Shown here: positions 25,622 through 26,393 of the stretch, in pieces | Position numbering within the stretch: the stretch's first letter is position 1 | Layout of the letters: each line of letters begins with the position of its first letter | Source: a virus | Virus record (IMG/VR): IMGVR_UViG_3300047382_000013 | Location: 1-26,393 of that record | Reading direction: 5' to 3' (one strand) | DNA: 26,393 bases | The notes under the pieces: model-generated | Seen by the model: only the letters and a program-made list of their open reading frames with translations | Database searches by the model: none | What the model was told of the DNA's origin: nothing | Position numbers and translations under genes: made by a program

Positions 25622-25981
25622 TTAGTACTTCCAAGCTACTGGGGTAGTCTCTCGCGTGTCAACATGTACAAAACCTTTAGCAACCCCAATACCATTGAAG
25701 CCCATAATAGAAGCGTTACGTATAATAGACATACGCTGTGCACCACCCGTTACTTTAATGTCAACAGCAATACCCTGTGCATGTGTTCCTGCAGGTTTGC
25801 CACTAAAGATTTTTGCCGCTTCTATGCTATGTTTAGGCGATCTGTACCCACTAGTTACAATAAATGGAAACCCACACACCTCACGCAGTGCATCAAGTTT
25901 CTGTAAGAAGTCAGGACACATCTCATTTTCACCAGTTTCCTGACAGTTAAAATCTTCTACTTTAAAATACTTTAAATTCAT
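25622..25981 (-). CDS. Peptidase M15-type endolysin
   Basis: A 119-aa single-domain zinc peptidase of the M15 family (M15_3 type), which typically cleaves peptide cross-links of peptidoglycan. Motifs visible: TSGYRSPKH at 43-51; GTHAQGIAVDI at 65-75, where H67 and D74 are the expected zinc ligands; and FVHVDTR at 104-110, where H106 is the third ligand and D108 sits beside it. All key residues are intact and the length is normal for a minimal catalytic domain without a cell-wall-binding module. There is no signal peptide, so export should rely on the holin encoded immediately upstream (ATGA overlap). The Shine-Dalgarno is weak (AAG), consistent with coupling. A virion-associated role cannot be excluded because the gene sits directly before tail genes, but the holin pairing favours lysis. 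Confidence 0.85.
   Translation of the reverse strand: MNLKYFKVEDFNCQETGENEMCPDFLQKLDALREVCGFPFIVTSGYRSPKHSIEAAKIFSGKPAGTHAQGIAVDIKVTGGAQRMSIIRNASIMGFNGIGVAKGFVHVDTRETTPVAWKY
25628..25632 (-). promoter_or_regulatory. Ribosome binding site of the 716-aa tail gene
   Basis: GGAAG lies 7 nt upstream of the ATG at 25618-25620, inside the end of the endolysin gene. It supports this start. Confidence 0.55.
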
Positions 25982-26349
25982 TTTCTTAGACTCATTAGTT
26001 TAGAAACACCTTTAACACCAAAGCTACTTGATATGGCTATAAACAGCAAGTATTGGTACCACTCAGGCAATCCAGCTAGCGCCACAAAACCCTGCTGTAC
26101 TCTATCTATAACTGTTGTATCGTTAGCCACAATAGCATACCCAATCATAAATATGGGCACTGAAAGTACAATAGTCCAAAATTCGTCTTTCCAGCTATGT
26201 GCAGAAGCATCAGCCATTTTAGCTTCCCAGTCACCATCGTTCTCAATGACCTTCATTTTGGCTTGATGTTTAGCTTGTTTCTCTTCCGCTTTATTCTTTA
26301 GGTAGCCCCCAGCTATGTTAGCTATAGGGCCTATAAGATGTTGTAACAT
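25978..26349 (-). CDS. Putative holin, GTA_holin_3TM-like
   Basis: A 123-aa small membrane protein, probably the holin that permeabilises the inner membrane at the end of infection. Residues 18-35 are a charged, Lys/Glu-rich amphipathic stretch. SWKDEFW at 52-58 leads into a hydrophobic segment at about 59-75, and a second hydrophobic segment lies at about 98-114, preceded by LPEWYQ and followed by FGVKG. The pattern W-K-D-E-x-W, hydrophobic segment, GLPxWY, hydrophobic segment, SFGxxG matches what I know of the 3-TM holin family of gene transfer agents and marine phages (Pfam GTA_holin_3TM). The start has a good Shine-Dalgarno. The gene overlaps the endolysin gene by 4 nt (ATGA), which is the expected holin-endolysin coupling. 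The call rests on pattern and context; lytic activity is inferred. Confidence 0.72.
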   Translation of the reverse strand: MLQHLIGPIANIAGGYLKNKAEEKQAKHQAKMKVIENDGDWEAKMADASAHSWKDEFWTIVLSVPIFMIGYAIVANDTTVIDRVQQGFVALAGLPEWYQYLLFIAISSSFGVKGVSKLMSLRK

Positions 26350-26354
26350 ATATA

Positions 26355-26358
26355 CCTC
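26355..26358 (-). promoter_or_regulatory. Ribosome binding site of the holin gene
   Basis: GAGG lies 5 nt upstream of the ATG at 26347-26349 and overlaps the stop codon of the preceding gene. This supports the chosen start and suggests translational coupling. Confidence 0.6.
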
Positions 26359-26393
26359 ACTTTAGTGGGTTGTATAACTCGTCCATACCATCC
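26357..26393 (-). CDS. 3' end of an upstream gene (partial, 11 codons)
   Basis: Only the last codons are visible. The frame reads ...DGMDELYNPLK and ends in TGA at 26357-26359. This stop overlaps the Shine-Dalgarno sequence of the following holin gene, the same tight packing seen at every other junction in the window, which is the main reason to believe it is a real gene end. Function cannot be inferred from 11 residues. The neighbourhood suggests a late structural gene. The short match to the C terminus of GFP is chance. Confidence 0.4.
   Translation of the reverse strand, partial: DGMDELYNPLK

Noticed and set aside
26357-26393. GFP-like C-terminus (GMDELY)
   Set aside because: Only a few residues match; the continuation NPLK and the phage context show chance similarity, not a reporter sequence.
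1-26393. tRNA genes, rho-independent terminators or att sites
   Set aside because: None could be recognised by eye; the coding density leaves no room between genes. A covariance-model search would be decisive.

Overview
The window looks like part of the late (virion and lysis) operon of a tailed bacteriophage, probably a marine podovirus-like phage recovered from a metagenome. The basis is gene content: a GTA-type holin, a small M15 endolysin, a tail protein with the FxPGxNRE...RFRQGxPEKIGGW signature, a tail fibre with the LxNSTVSxGGV / DATPAF repeats known from marine phages, and a giant protein with the hallmarks of phage polyvalent/ejected proteins. No sequence feature fixes the host.

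Every supported gene is on the minus strand and is read from right to left. The genes are packed with ATGA overlaps, a TAATG overlap or gaps of 0-9 nt. There is no intergenic stretch longer than 9 nt, so the whole 26 kb behaves as one transcription unit with no visible internal promoter or terminator. In transcription order: the last codons of an upstream gene (26357-26393); holin (25978-26349); M15 peptidase endolysin (25622-25981); 716-aa tail protein (23470-25620); 545-aa tail fibre (21833-23470); a 75-aa unknown (21609-21836); a giant 4,049-aa protein (9451-21600); 589-aa (7681-9450) and 764-aa (5390-7684) putative virion proteins; and the first 1,793 codons of a second giant protein that runs off the left edge (1-5380). 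Long plus-strand ORFs are antisense shadows of repetitive minus-strand genes.

The most unusual element is the 12.15-kb gene at 9451-21600. Its protein is a mosaic. It has four copies of an unrecognised ~90-aa Trp/Tyr/Asn-rich module, separated by long Ala/Glu/Lys helices. A small thrombospondin-type-3-like (TSP3) Ca2+-binding cluster follows, then about 1,300 residues of unrecognised sequence. Next come a membrane-active-looking helical module of a kind also seen in the other giant protein, and an ~875-aa TSP3 array interrupted by a dockerin-like EF-hand pair. The array contains a nearly perfect 7 x 66-bp tandem repeat. The protein ends in coiled coil and a short Gly-Gly tail motif. It may be a calcium-stiffened virion fibre or an injected protein. 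Neither role can be proven from sequence.

The left-hand genes appear to form a co-evolving set. They share short motifs (GGIxxYAxGG-like; KPKYKxGADGKPVM) and, in the two giants, a similar hydrophobic/helical module. The second giant also carries a HEVAH...EFVAE zincin signature. Virion protein, injection machinery and lysis functions are thus expressed together, as expected for a late operon.
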